Below are positions 35,493 through 44,157 of a DNA stretch of 64,000 bases, one piece after another. The notes beneath the pieces were generated by a model. The model saw only the letters and a list, made by a program, of their open reading frames with translations. It ran no database searches and was not told where the DNA came from. Both the position numbers and the translations under genes were made by a program. The first letter of the stretch is position 1, and every line of letters begins with the position of its first letter. Origin of the DNA: Fibrobacterota bacterium (lineage in GTDB: Bacteria; Fibrobacterota; Fibrobacteria; UBA11236); contig JAQBPO010000042.1 of assembly GCA_028287465.1 (NCBI GenBank), forward strand, positions 186,001-250,000, in the 5' to 3' direction.

Positions 35493-38400
35493 ATGACCGC
35501 CCCAATGAAGCGCCGCTTCCCCTCCCGCTCACGGCTCTGCCGCATCCTCACCCTGCCCATCCTCCTGATCCTTCTGCATCCCATCGCCGGCCATGCGCAG
35601 TTCGGGATGAACAAGCTGCAATACGGGCATCACTCCTGGTACCATGTCTCCACCCGGCACTTCGACTTGTACTTCAGCGAGAACGAGGCCGTGGTAGGGC
35701 AGTACGCCGCGGGCCACGTAGAGGCGTTGTACGATTCGGTCTCGCGCATCCTGGGATTCCCCCTCAAGACCAAGGTCCCGATCATCCTCTACGCGACCCC
35801 TTCCGAATTCCAACAGACCAACATCATCCCTTATCTGCTCCCGGAGGGCGTGGGAGGGTTCACGGAGATCTTCCGCAACCGCGTGGTGATACCCTTCGAA
35901 GGCAGCTATGCGGACCTGCACCACGTGCTCGAACATGAGATGACCCATGCCTTCATGTTCGATCGCCAGAATACCCTGGGATCGAAATTCTCCTCGGCGT
36001 CGCAGCAGGTTCCCTTGTGGTTCGGCGAAGGCCTGGCGGAATTCACCTCCCTGGGATGGGATCTCGGCTCCGAGTTCTACATGCTGGACGCGGTCCTCTT
36101 CGGCTACGTGGGCAACCCGGCGGAAGAGGGGCTGCCGGGATTCCTGGCCTACAAAGGCGGCCAATTGTTCTGGTATTACCTCTCCCAGACCTTCGGTCCC
36201 AGCTTCGTCCGCGACTGGATCGCCGAGATGAACAAGGGCAGCGATCCCGGCAAATCCTTCGAGAGCCTGAGCCACGTCTCGCTCCGCGAGGTGGGGGATA
36301 TATGGCTGCGGGAAATCCGCTCCATCTATTGGCCGGAACTCCGGGGAAGGCGGTACGGCAAGGCCGTGGCCCGCCAATTGACGGACCATACCGGGGACGG
36401 CTCCAACCTGAACATGCAGCCGGTGCTTTCGCCTGACGGCACCAAGATCGCCTTCTTCAGCGACCGCGAGCCCGATCTGGGCATCCACGTCATCGACGTG
36501 GAGAAGGAGAAGGTGTCCCGGTCCCTTTCCTCGGCGGGCCGCAAGCGCGGCCACCTTTCCTTCTACCCGTACCAGAGCCGGCTTACCTGGAGCCCGGACG
36601 GCAAGCGCCTGGCCTTCGTCAGCAAGACCGGGGAGCGGGACGTGATCTCCATGATCAACTCCAAGAACGGCCGATCCGCGGGAACCATCAGCCCTCCCGG
36701 AATCCAGAGCATCCTCTCCCCCGACTGGTCGCCGGACGGCGAGAGGATCGTCTTCAACGGCATCAAGGACGGCATGTCGGACATCTTCGTCTGGGACATC
36801 GGCAAGAAGGCCCTGACCCGGCTCACCGAGGACATCGCAGTCGATCAGAACCCGGTCTATTCGCCTTCCGGGGAATGGATCGCCTTCGAATCGGACCGCG
36901 GCAAGCCCGGCATGACCTATGATCCGAAGCGGCCCTTCGCCGCCCTCCCGGAACTGGGATCCTTCCGCGATGTCTACCGCATCTCCTCGGCGGGGGGCTC
37001 TCCCATACGGGTGGCCGGCGGCCCTTTCGACGAGAAAATGCCCGCTTACGGCCCTTCCGATACGGAATTGGTGTTCGTGTCCAACCGCTCCGGGATCAAC
37101 AACATGTATATCGCCACCCTTTCGGGCGGTGAATGGAGGACCGAGCCCATCACCAACCTGACTTCGACCTGCTTTACGCCTTCCTGGTCGCGCAAAGGGG
37201 ATAAGATCGCGTTCGCCTTGTTCGAGAACCGCGGCTGGGACATTTTCCTGATGCGCGATCCCAAGGACCATATCGTCAGGGATTCCATCCCCACCACGCG
37301 TTTCGTCCGCAAGCAGGAGCATCCCGAGACCCGGTTCTTCGAGCCGCTTCCGGTCGCCAACCTGTCCAGTTATATCCGGGAAAAGGTCCGGGCCGACAGT
37401 TCCCGGAAGGCCGAAAGGGCGGCCAAAGCCGATAAGCAAGCCAAGGCGGATCGGGTCGGGAACGGAGCGAAACCGGAGAACGGACCGAGCTTCCCCGGGG
37501 GTAACGCCAAAGATACCACGGGAGGCACCCCATCCTATGCGGGCGGAAACGGGGCCAGGGACACCTCCAAGGCGCGGGCCTACGATACGACCCGGACGGA
37601 TACGGCAGGAATGTACGTCTCGCGGCCGGACTCCCTCCGCATGGATTCCCTGCGCGCGGATTCCCTGCGCGACTACCCTGGCCGGACCTTCGTGGAGCGG
37701 CCGGATACGGGGACCATCGATCTCGGGGGCGACCGCCCCAGGCTGGGCGCCTATCCCGTAAACGAGTACAAACCCAAATGGGGCCTGGAGGTGGCGGCCG
37801 CCGATTTGGGCTACAACACCTTTTCCCGGGGCGTGTCCGGGCAGACCTACCTCACCGTAAGCGATCTGCTCGGCAACCACCGCATCAACTTCCTCCTTTC
37901 CTCCGGTGGCGCCAGCCTGCGTTCCACCAATATCCTGGTCGATTACGAGCTACTCCCTTACCGCACGGACTTCAGCTTCCTGGCGTTCAACTTCGGCAAT
38001 TATTTCCCCGTCACGGGCGGGTATTTCTATTTCGACCGTGAGTACGGGGGCGGCGTGACGGCAAGCTACCCCCTTTCGATCTTCACCCGCTTCGAGACCA
38101 ACGTGAACGCCTTCGCGACCTCCCGCCGCCTATACGATGCCCTGCGCGGCAATCCCGCGCCGGATTCCGTCTTCACTCCGGAGGACCTGGCCTTCGTCCA
38201 GCCGTCCCTGGCGTGGGTGAACGACAATTCCGAATTCGGGATCGTCGGCCCGGTCCTGGGCCGGCGCATGCGGGCCGCGATAAGCTATGTCCCGCCCGTC
38301 CTCAACGACAGCATCTCCTTCGTCCAGGTCGACGGGGATATCCGCCAGTACTGGCTCTTCTCCAAGCGTTACTCCATCGCGGCGCGGATCACGGCGGGCG

Positions 38401-38891
38401 CTTCCACCCCCGCTGGCGGCTATTCCGATCCCGTGGTGTACCTTGCCGGCGGCGATGACCTGATCCCTTTCGTGGGGCGCACGAAGCCGGGCAATGGCCC
38501 GCAAACCCTTCCCGAGGCGGTGTTCTCGCAATTGGCCGTGCCCGTGCGCGGATTCCGGTTCTACGAATTCCGCGGGGACCGGAAGTTCATCGGCAACCTG
38601 GAGTTCCGCTTTCCCTTCGTCGAGACCTTCCGGGTGGTGTGGCCGCTCCCCATCACCATGCGCTACCTGATGGGAACCTTGTTCCTGGACTATGGCGGCG
38701 CCTGGCAGAGCCCGCCTTCCGGGAATGAGTTGCGCGCCGCCATGGATCAACTGGGAATGGGCTACGGGTACGGGTTCCGCCTCAACCTCGGGATCTTCGT
38801 ATTGCGGTATACCCGCGCGCATACGGTGGAGGGCATCGGACCGGGCGAAGGGGAGTTCCGGTCGTATTGGTCCCTGGGCGGGGAGTTCTGA
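35493..38891 (+). CDS. Peptidase MA + TolB-type propeller + outer-membrane barrel fusion
   Basis: A 1132-residue exported protein. Residues 45-290 form a peptidase-MA-like gluzincin domain with HEMTH (H148, E149, H152) and WFGEGLAEF with E179 as the likely third ligand. Residues about 300-620 form a TolB/PD40-type beta-propeller (QPVLSPDGTKIAFFSDRE, LTWSPDGKRLAFVS, DWSPDGERIVFNG, PSWSRKGDKIAFAL). After a charged linker of about 110 residues (EKVRADSSRKAER), residues from 755 to 1132 form a BamA/Omp85-like barrel ending in a phenylalanine (SYWSLGGEF). Such three-part proteins are known in Gemmatimonadota and relatives, without a defined role. The gene pairs with the small membrane protein upstream. 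Confidence 0.8.
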   Translation: MTAPMKRRFPSRSRLCRILTLPILLILLHPIAGHAQFGMNKLQYGHHSWYHVSTRHFDLYFSENEAVVGQYAAGHVEALYDSVSRILGFPLKTKVPIILYATPSEFQQTNIIPYLLPEGVGGFTEIFRNRVVIPFEGSYADLHHVLEHEMTHAFMFDRQNTLGSKFSSASQQVPLWFGEGLAEFTSLGWDLGSEFYMLDAVLFGYVGNPAEEGLPGFLAYKGGQLFWYYLSQTFGPSFVRDWIAEMNKGSDPGKSFESLSHVSLREVGDIWLREIRSIYWPELRGRRYGKAVARQLTDHTGDGSNLNMQPVLSPDGTKIAFFSDREPDLGIHVIDVEKEKVSRSLSSAGRKRGHLSFYPYQSRLTWSPDGKRLAFVSKTGERDVISMINSKNGRSAGTISPPGIQSILSPDWSPDGERIVFNGIKDGMSDIFVWDIGKKALTRLTEDIAVDQNPVYSPSGEWIAFESDRGKPGMTYDPKRPFAALPELGSFRDVYRISSAGGSPIRVAGGPFDEKMPAYGPSDTELVFVSNRSGINNMYIATLSGGEWRTEPITNLTSTCFTPSWSRKGDKIAFALFENRGWDIFLMRDPKDHIVRDSIPTTRFVRKQEHPETRFFEPLPVANLSSYIREKVRADSSRKAERAAKADKQAKADRVGNGAKPENGPSFPGGNAKDTTGGTPSYAGGNGARDTSKARAYDTTRTDTAGMYVSRPDSLRMDSLRADSLRDYPGRTFVERPDTGTIDLGGDRPRLGAYPVNEYKPKWGLEVAAADLGYNTFSRGVSGQTYLTVSDLLGNHRINFLLSSGGASLRSTNILVDYELLPYRTDFSFLAFNFGNYFPVTGGYFYFDREYGGGVTASYPLSIFTRFETNVNAFATSRRLYDALRGNPAPDSVFTPEDLAFVQPSLAWVNDNSEFGIVGPVLGRRMRAAISYVPPVLNDSISFVQVDGDIRQYWLFSKRYSIAARITAGASTPAGGYSDPVVYLAGGDDLIPFVGRTKPGNGPQTLPEAVFSQLAVPVRGFRFYEFRGDRKFIGNLEFRFPFVETFRVVWPLPITMRYLMGTLFLDYGGAWQSPPSGNELRAAMDQLGMGYGYGFRLNLGIFVLRYTRAHTVEGIGPGEGEFRSYWSLGGEF

Positions 38892-38909
38892 GGCGCCGCG
38901 GAAGCCTTC

Positions 38910-39671
38910 CTAGACCTTATGCAGGTCGGTCTCGTAGTACCGCGCCAACTGGTCCTCGAACGCTTCCGTCATGGGTTCGGCCGGATCGAAGGCAGGGGCC
39001 TGGCGGATGTCCTCCCGGACCACTTCGGCCTTCACCTCCCGATCTTCCCAGTGGATCTGGCCGATCCAGGTGGGCGGCACGAGCACTTGCTTGCCGGGCC
39101 ACCAATTGCGCGTTCCCACCACCACGTAGCGGATGGACCAATCCTTATCGTCGTAGAGGAAGTCCTCCAGGTGGCCGATCTCGCCGTCCTGGGCGCGCAT
39201 ATGATAGCCCGCCATCTCATCCGAGCTGCGCAGATGCGGATTCCCTTTGGGGAAATCGGCGCGCAAGCGCTCGTCGGAAGGGGTAGGGGCCTCCAAGGGG
39301 CTGGAGGGGAGGACGGGGAAGGGGCTGGGCCCCCATAGGTACGGGCCCGCCCAGTAGTAAGGCCATCCGAAATACTTGTAATAGTCCTCCTCGAATTGGC
39401 GCGAGACGGGACGATCGGTTTCCGGCGCGGGGCTGTGCCGGATCTGATCGCGGGTCAGGTTCACGGGCAAGACCTTTTGGCCCACATCGGGAAGGCCGAG
39501 AACATGGGGCGAGAGGAGTACGAGGCGCCCCGTCAGCCAGTTGCCGGCCTGGGCCACCAGGTAGCGGATGGTCCAGTGGCTGTCGTCGAAATAGAACTCC
39601 TCCACGTGGCCGATGCGCCCGTCGAGAGCGCCCAAGGCCAGATGCTTCATTTTCCGGACTGAACGCAACAT
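38910..39671 (-). CDS. Double PRC-barrel protein
   Basis: A 253-residue protein starting at 39671 behind an AAAGGAGGACTCC ribosome site. Two PRC-barrel units are seen: residues 5-85 (ALDGRIGHVEEFYFDDSHW, IRYLVAQAGNWLTGRLVLLSP) and 150-230 (AQDGEIGHLEDFLYDDKDW, IRYVVVGTRNWWPGKQVLVPP). Between them is a Pro-rich segment. PRC-barrels bind RNA or photosystem/metabolic partners; this soil-bacterium type often takes part in stress or envelope regulation. No signal peptide is present, so it is cytoplasmic. Not obviously linked to its neighbours. Confidence 0.8.
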   Translation of the reverse strand: MLRSVRKMKHLALGALDGRIGHVEEFYFDDSHWTIRYLVAQAGNWLTGRLVLLSPHVLGLPDVGQKVLPVNLTRDQIRHSPAPETDRPVSRQFEEDYYKYFGWPYYWAGPYLWGPSPFPVLPSSPLEAPTPSDERLRADFPKGNPHLRSSDEMAGYHMRAQDGEIGHLEDFLYDDKDWSIRYVVVGTRNWWPGKQVLVPPTWIGQIHWEDREVKAEVVREDIRQAPAFDPAEPMTEAFEDQLARYYETDLHKV

Positions 39672-39785
39672 GGAGTCCTCCTTTGCGATACCCATAAAAT
39701 ACCTTTGTGGCGGCGGGGAGTTTGGCCCCGGGAACCGTCCTGAGGCCTATAAACGGGCGGGAAAGGCGGGATCGGGACCGGAAAA

Positions 39786-40910
39786 TCAGCGGATGGCGGC
39801 GCCCGTGGCCGGATCGAAGAACTTGCCGTTGGCGGCGAATACGGGCAGCTCCACCACCTGGCCCGCATGGCACCCCTGGGCGTCGTCGGGCCGGGAGGCG
39901 AAGGCCGACCCGTCGGCGGATCGCCCGGATTCGACCGAGGCCTGGAGGTACAGGCACGATTGGCCCCCCAACCGTTCCACCACCCCTATCTCGGCCTTGA
40001 TGGCGGGCGCGTCCACGGCCCGGCGGGCGGCCGCGGAACCGATGTCCTCGGGACGGACTCCGAACAGGATGCTTTTCCCGGAATAGGCCGCGAGCTTCCG
40101 CCTCCATTCCTCCGGCAGCCTCCACGTGAAAAGGGGATGGACGAAGGCTGCGCCTCCGGTAACATCGGCGATACGGCCCGGGAAGAGGTTCATACCCGGC
40201 GATCCGATGAAGGAGGCGACGAAGGCGTTGGCCGGATCGCGGTAGAGGGTTTCCGGATCGGCCGCCTGCTGGATGACGCCGTCCCTGAGCACCACCACCC
40301 TGTCGCCCATGGTCATCGCCTCGACCTGGTCGTGGGTCACGAAAAGCATGGTCGAGGTGAGGGTCTGGTGCAGGCGCGCGATCTCCACCCTCATCTGAGC
40401 GCGCATTTTCGCGTCCAGGTTGGAAAGCGGTTCGTCGAAGAGGAAAACCTTGGGCCGCCGCAGGATGGCGCGTCCCAACGCGGCCCGTTGGCGTTGGCCG
40501 CCGCTCATTTCCGAAGGATAGCGGCCGAGCAGGTCCTCGATTCCCAGCATCCTGGCGGACTCGGACACGCGGGCCACGATTTCCGCGCGCGGCGTCTTCC
40601 GCAGCTTGAGGCCGAAAGCCATGTTCTCCGCCACGGTCAAATGCGGGAAAAGGGCGTAGTTCTGGAACATGATGGCCATGTCCCGATCCCGCGGCGGCAA
40701 TCCGTTGAGTTCCCGATCGTCCAGGAGGATCTTGCCTCCGGACTCCTCGTCCAGGCCCGCGATCAGGCGCAGCAAGGTGGACTTGCCGCAACCAGACGGG
40801 CCGACCACGGCGATGAACTCCCGTTCGGCGATATCCAAGGTGAACGCGTCCAGGGCCTTTACGCCTCCGGGATACACCTTGGACAATCCTTCCAGTCTCA
40901 ATCGCGGCAC
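39786..40910 (-). CDS. Sugar ABC transporter ATP-binding protein (MalK/UgpC type)
   Basis: A 374-residue ATPase with Walker A GPSGCGKST (37-45), Q-loop FQNYALFPHLTV, signature MSGGQRQRAALGRA, Walker B VFLFDEPLSNLD and H-loop VTHDQVEAMT. After residue 240 a TOBE-type regulatory domain contains GSPGMNLFPG and FGVRPEDIG, as in MalK/UgpC proteins that serve CUT1 carbohydrate importers. It is the last gene of the transporter operon (binding protein, permease, permease, ATPase), 14 bases after the second permease. Confidence 0.92.
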   Translation of the reverse strand: MPRLRLEGLSKVYPGGVKALDAFTLDIAEREFIAVVGPSGCGKSTLLRLIAGLDEESGGKILLDDRELNGLPPRDRDMAIMFQNYALFPHLTVAENMAFGLKLRKTPRAEIVARVSESARMLGIEDLLGRYPSEMSGGQRQRAALGRAILRRPKVFLFDEPLSNLDAKMRAQMRVEIARLHQTLTSTMLFVTHDQVEAMTMGDRVVVLRDGVIQQAADPETLYRDPANAFVASFIGSPGMNLFPGRIADVTGGAAFVHPLFTWRLPEEWRRKLAAYSGKSILFGVRPEDIGSAAARRAVDAPAIKAEIGVVERLGGQSCLYLQASVESGRSADGSAFASRPDDAQGCHAGQVVELPVFAANGKFFDPATGAAIR

Positions 40911-40924
40911 GGGATCTCCATCGC

Positions 40925-41776
40925 TTATTGCAGGGTCAGTTCGGCCAGGGACGATTTGAAATGCTTTTGCACCAGCAGGTACAGGAGCGCCGTGGGCAAC
41001 ACCGTCAGGGCCGACCCCGTCATCAGCAATCCGTAAGGGATGCGCAGGCTGCTCCCGTACAGGCTGCTCAAGGCCACCCCGGACGTCATATGCTCCGGCG
41101 AGCTGAGCATAACGAGAGGGATCAGGTGCTCGTGCCAGGCCATGATGAAGTGGATGAGGCCATAAGCGATCAAGGCGGGCTTGATGAGGGGTAGGGAGGC
41201 GGTGAAAACCCGGTACTCGGAAGCGCCCTCGCTGCGGGCCATGTCCAACAGCTCATCCGGGATGCGTTTGCATACCTGGGTGAAATAGATGACGCCGATC
41301 CCGGACACCGCGCCGGGCCAAATGACCGACCATGGACCGTCCAGGAGCCGGAGATCGTTCATCCAGGTGAACAAGGGCAGCACCATCACCTGCCGGGGAA
41401 TGAGCACGACCAGGACGGCCAAGGCGAAGAGCGGCCTTTTGCCGCGGAAATCATGCTTGGCGAATGCGAATCCCGCTGCCGCGGAGAGCCCCAGCGCCAG
41501 CAGGGTCTGGACGGAAGCGATGAAGAGCGAATTGAGGAATTGCCGGGGATAGGGGATCCATTCCCCCGACAGGAGGGAGCGGTAATGGCGCAGGTGGAAT
41601 TCCTCGGGGAGCAGGGGGAAGGGACGGAAGATTTCCGGATTGGCCTTGAAGGTGGCCAGGACCATCCATAGGAAGGGAAACGCGAACAGCGCGCAAAGGA
41701 GCAAAAGAACGCCCGTGGCCAGGACCGGCATGGCGTTGCCGCGTTTCCGGGCGAGAAGGGTTCCGGCTTCAGCCAT
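40925..41776 (-). CDS. Sugar ABC transporter permease (MalG/UgpE type)
   Basis: A 283-residue inner-membrane protein with six hydrophobic segments and the permease EAA-type loop around DMARSEGASEYRVFTASLPLIKPAL. It begins with GVLLLLCALFAFPFLWMVLATFK and has the extended NSLFIASVQTLLALGLSAAAGFAFA segment of CUT1 permeases. It overlaps the start region of the upstream permease by 8 bases, so the two are translationally coupled. With the other permease it forms the channel for the sugar delivered by the binding protein. Confidence 0.9.
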   Translation of the reverse strand: MAEAGTLLARKRGNAMPVLATGVLLLLCALFAFPFLWMVLATFKANPEIFRPFPLLPEEFHLRHYRSLLSGEWIPYPRQFLNSLFIASVQTLLALGLSAAAGFAFAKHDFRGKRPLFALAVLVVLIPRQVMVLPLFTWMNDLRLLDGPWSVIWPGAVSGIGVIYFTQVCKRIPDELLDMARSEGASEYRVFTASLPLIKPALIAYGLIHFIMAWHEHLIPLVMLSSPEHMTSGVALSSLYGSSLRIPYGLLMTGSALTVLPTALLYLLVQKHFKSSLAELTLQ

Positions 41777-42743
41777 GGGATCGGTCTCCCTGCGCCTGCG
41801 GCAGGGCCGCGTTTCCCTGGGCCGCGGATGGGGCCATGGCCACCGTGAGGTCCCGCGCCGGACGCGTCGCGGCGCGCCCCCGGCCGCGCAAGAGCAGCAG
41901 CCATACCGCGAACATCAGCAACGGAACCATGGAAAAACCCATCGCCGCGGCGGTCCCGAACCTGCCGAAGGTGAACGCGGTCTGATAGGTATAGGCCACC
42001 AGCAACAGGCCGGCGTCCAGGGTCCCTCCGGAGCCTCCCAACAGGATATAGGCCCCTTCGAAGAGCACGAAGGCGTCCAGGAACAGGAACACGGCGGTGA
42101 AAGCGAGCACATGGGACAGCATGGGCAGGGTGACATGGCGGAAGCGTTGCAGCGCCCCCGCCCCCTCGGCCCTGGCCAGATCGTAATAGGCCTTGGGAAT
42201 GCCCTGCATGCCGGAGAGCAGGATCAGGGTTGTGAATCCGGACCACCGCCAGACGGTCAGGAGCATCAGGGAGAATTTGATCACGCGCGGGTCGCGGATC
42301 CAGTCCACCATCGGCAGGCCGAACGGCGCGGCGATCAGGCCGTTGAGCATGCCGTGCGGGCCGTTGAAGACCAGCAGGTAGAGGAAGGCCAGCACGGCGG
42401 GCGGGGTCAGGCCGGGAAGCATCAGGCAGAACAGGACCGGGCCGCGATACGCGGCATAGGCCTTTTGCAACAGGTGCGCCAAGGCCAGGGAAAAGGCCGT
42501 GACCGAGGCGATGGTCATGGCCGCGTAGAGGACGGTGTTCCGGAGGGCATGGAAGAAGCGCGGATCGGACATCAGATCCAGGTAGTGGCCGAACCCGATG
42601 AAAACGGGCTCGTCGAAAAGCGTGTCCGATTGCAGGCTGAGATGGAACCCCTTGGCGATGGGGATCAGCCAGAAGAGGACGAGGACCGAGAAGAAAGGGG
42701 CCAGCAGCAGGACCGGTAAAGGTTTGACCCGACGCGGTTTCAG
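41769..42743 (-). CDS. Sugar ABC transporter permease (MalF/UgpA type), non-AUG start
   Basis: Inner-membrane partner of the permease at 40925. The first ATG of this frame (42572) lies after the first membrane helix; the frame continues upstream through PVLLLAPFFSVLVLFWLIPI, a normal TM1 of this family, and a LSLQSDTLFDEPVFIGFGHY segment. Between 42572 and the overlap with the binding-protein stop there is no ATG, GTG or TTG. A CTG at 42743 overlaps the TGA of the binding-protein gene (CTGA), which is the most plausible start and gives 324 residues, a normal length. EAA loop: LARAEGAGALQRFRHVTLPML. Confidence 0.75.
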   Translation of the reverse strand: MKPRRVKPLPVLLLAPFFSVLVLFWLIPIAKGFHLSLQSDTLFDEPVFIGFGHYLDLMSDPRFFHALRNTVLYAAMTIASVTAFSLALAHLLQKAYAAYRGPVLFCLMLPGLTPPAVLAFLYLLVFNGPHGMLNGLIAAPFGLPMVDWIRDPRVIKFSLMLLTVWRWSGFTTLILLSGMQGIPKAYYDLARAEGAGALQRFRHVTLPMLSHVLAFTAVFLFLDAFVLFEGAYILLGGSGGTLDAGLLLVAYTYQTAFTFGRFGTAAAMGFSMVPLLMFAVWLLLLRGRGRAATRPARDLTVAMAPSAAQGNAALPQAQGDRSHG

Positions 42744-44080
42744 GGCTTCGACCCGCCTTTGGCGGGACCGCCCTTCGCGGGTCCAGCCTTGACGGTCGTG
42801 CCTTTCGATCCGCTGTTAAGCAATTCCGCCTTGAGCTGATGGAATACGGAATCCGGCAGGGTGCTGCCCATCATCATGGAACTCCAGTACTTCTCGCGGA
42901 AGAGCTGCACGAACTCGGCGCGATAGGGGGACTGGACCACCTGGGGCACCCGGGGCGCCAGCTCGATCAGCAGGTTCGCCAGGGACTGGTTGCCGAAGTA
43001 CGCGTCCGTCTTGTTGAAGCGGAGATCCGCCCAGGCGGGCCGGTACGGGGTGAAGCAATTGCCTTGCAGGTAACGCTCCACGTTGGCGTCCACGTCCTTC
43101 ATGACCCATTCGATGAAGCTCCAGGCGCGGTCGGTCTGCTTGCTCTTCTTCATGATCACCAGGCCCTGGCCGGAGAAGCTCGAGGTGGGATTCTGGCCGC
43201 GGGACACGGAGTCGGTCCAGACCGGGAGGGCCATGGCCTTCCACTTTCCGGCATGCTTGGGGTCGAAGCCCTGGATCATGTCCAAGCCGTACCAGTCCGC
43301 GCCCACCACGGCCAGGATGCCGTTGGTGGCCACGTACGCATTGAAGAATTCGGCCTCGAACATGCTGCCGCGGTCGGGCAGGATCCCGATGCCTTCGTTC
43401 TTCCAGGCCAGGAGCTTCTTCAGGGTCTCGACCGCCACCGCCGAATCGGGCAGGGGATTGCCCGCCTTGTCGAACAGCTCATAGCCGCGCTGGCGCATCA
43501 GGATCTCGAAATAGGACCAGTCCAGGGCGAGCATGCTCCGAGCGTCCGTATGCAGCTTCTTGGCCACGGCCTCCAGCTTGGGCCAGGTATCGATGCTCTT
43601 CGGGGTGATGCCCAGATCCTTGAACACGTCGTCCCGGTAGTAGAGCACCACGTTGCTGACGCTCTGGGGCAGCCCGTAGATCTTGTCCTTCCAGGTGAAC
43701 AGGCCCATGCGCTGCGGCAGGATGCCCTGGTCCAGCCCCGATTTCTGCACCCTCGATGTGATGTCGACGAACGGCAGGGTCCCGCGGAGGTAGAGGCTGA
43801 AATAGATCTCGTCCAACTGCACGATGTCGGGGGCATTGATCCCGGTCTTGATGGCGATCGCCAGCTTGTCCGGCATTTCCGTGAATCCGTAGGAGCGCAC
43901 GTTGGCCTCGAAGGACGGATCGACCTTGGTCTTGTAGACCTGGATCATGTTGTTGTAGTACTTCTCGTCGCTTTGCGAATTCACCCAGAACTCGATGGGT
44001 TTGGCCGCGGCGGCCTTGAACGAGAGTACGGAAGCGATCAAGGTTCCGGTAAGGAAAAGCGAAGGTACGGAAACGCGCAT
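42740..44080 (-). CDS. Extracellular sugar-binding protein of the ABC importer
   Basis: A 446-residue solute-binding protein with a signal peptide (MRVSVPSLFLTGTLIASVLSFKAAAA). It has family-1 features: PIEFWVNSQSDEKYYNNMI, DIVQLDEIYFSLYLRGTLP, YGLPQSVSNVVLYYRDDVFKD and later GQGLVIMKKSKQTDRAWSFI. The C-terminus carries a Gly/Lys/Pro tail (KAGPAKGGPAKGG). Gene order with two permeases and an ATPase shows a CUT1 carbohydrate importer; the sugar cannot be read from the sequence. Upstream of its strong ribosome site (CAGGAGGCC), TATATT at 44114-44119 is a possible -10. Confidence 0.9.
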   Translation of the reverse strand: MRVSVPSLFLTGTLIASVLSFKAAAAKPIEFWVNSQSDEKYYNNMIQVYKTKVDPSFEANVRSYGFTEMPDKLAIAIKTGINAPDIVQLDEIYFSLYLRGTLPFVDITSRVQKSGLDQGILPQRMGLFTWKDKIYGLPQSVSNVVLYYRDDVFKDLGITPKSIDTWPKLEAVAKKLHTDARSMLALDWSYFEILMRQRGYELFDKAGNPLPDSAVAVETLKKLLAWKNEGIGILPDRGSMFEAEFFNAYVATNGILAVVGADWYGLDMIQGFDPKHAGKWKAMALPVWTDSVSRGQNPTSSFSGQGLVIMKKSKQTDRAWSFIEWVMKDVDANVERYLQGNCFTPYRPAWADLRFNKTDAYFGNQSLANLLIELAPRVPQVVQSPYRAEFVQLFREKYWSSMMMGSTLPDSVFHQLKAELLNSGSKGTTVKAGPAKGGPAKGGSKP

Positions 44081-44157
44081 GCCAGTGGCCTCCTGAGGCG
44101 ATGAAACGAAGCTAATATACTACTAAAACCGATCCGAAGGCCATCGGGCAGGCCTCA

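Noticed and set aside
42572-42574. ATG at 42572 as start of the second ABC permease
   Set aside because: It would remove a normal first membrane helix that is clearly encoded upstream in the same frame.
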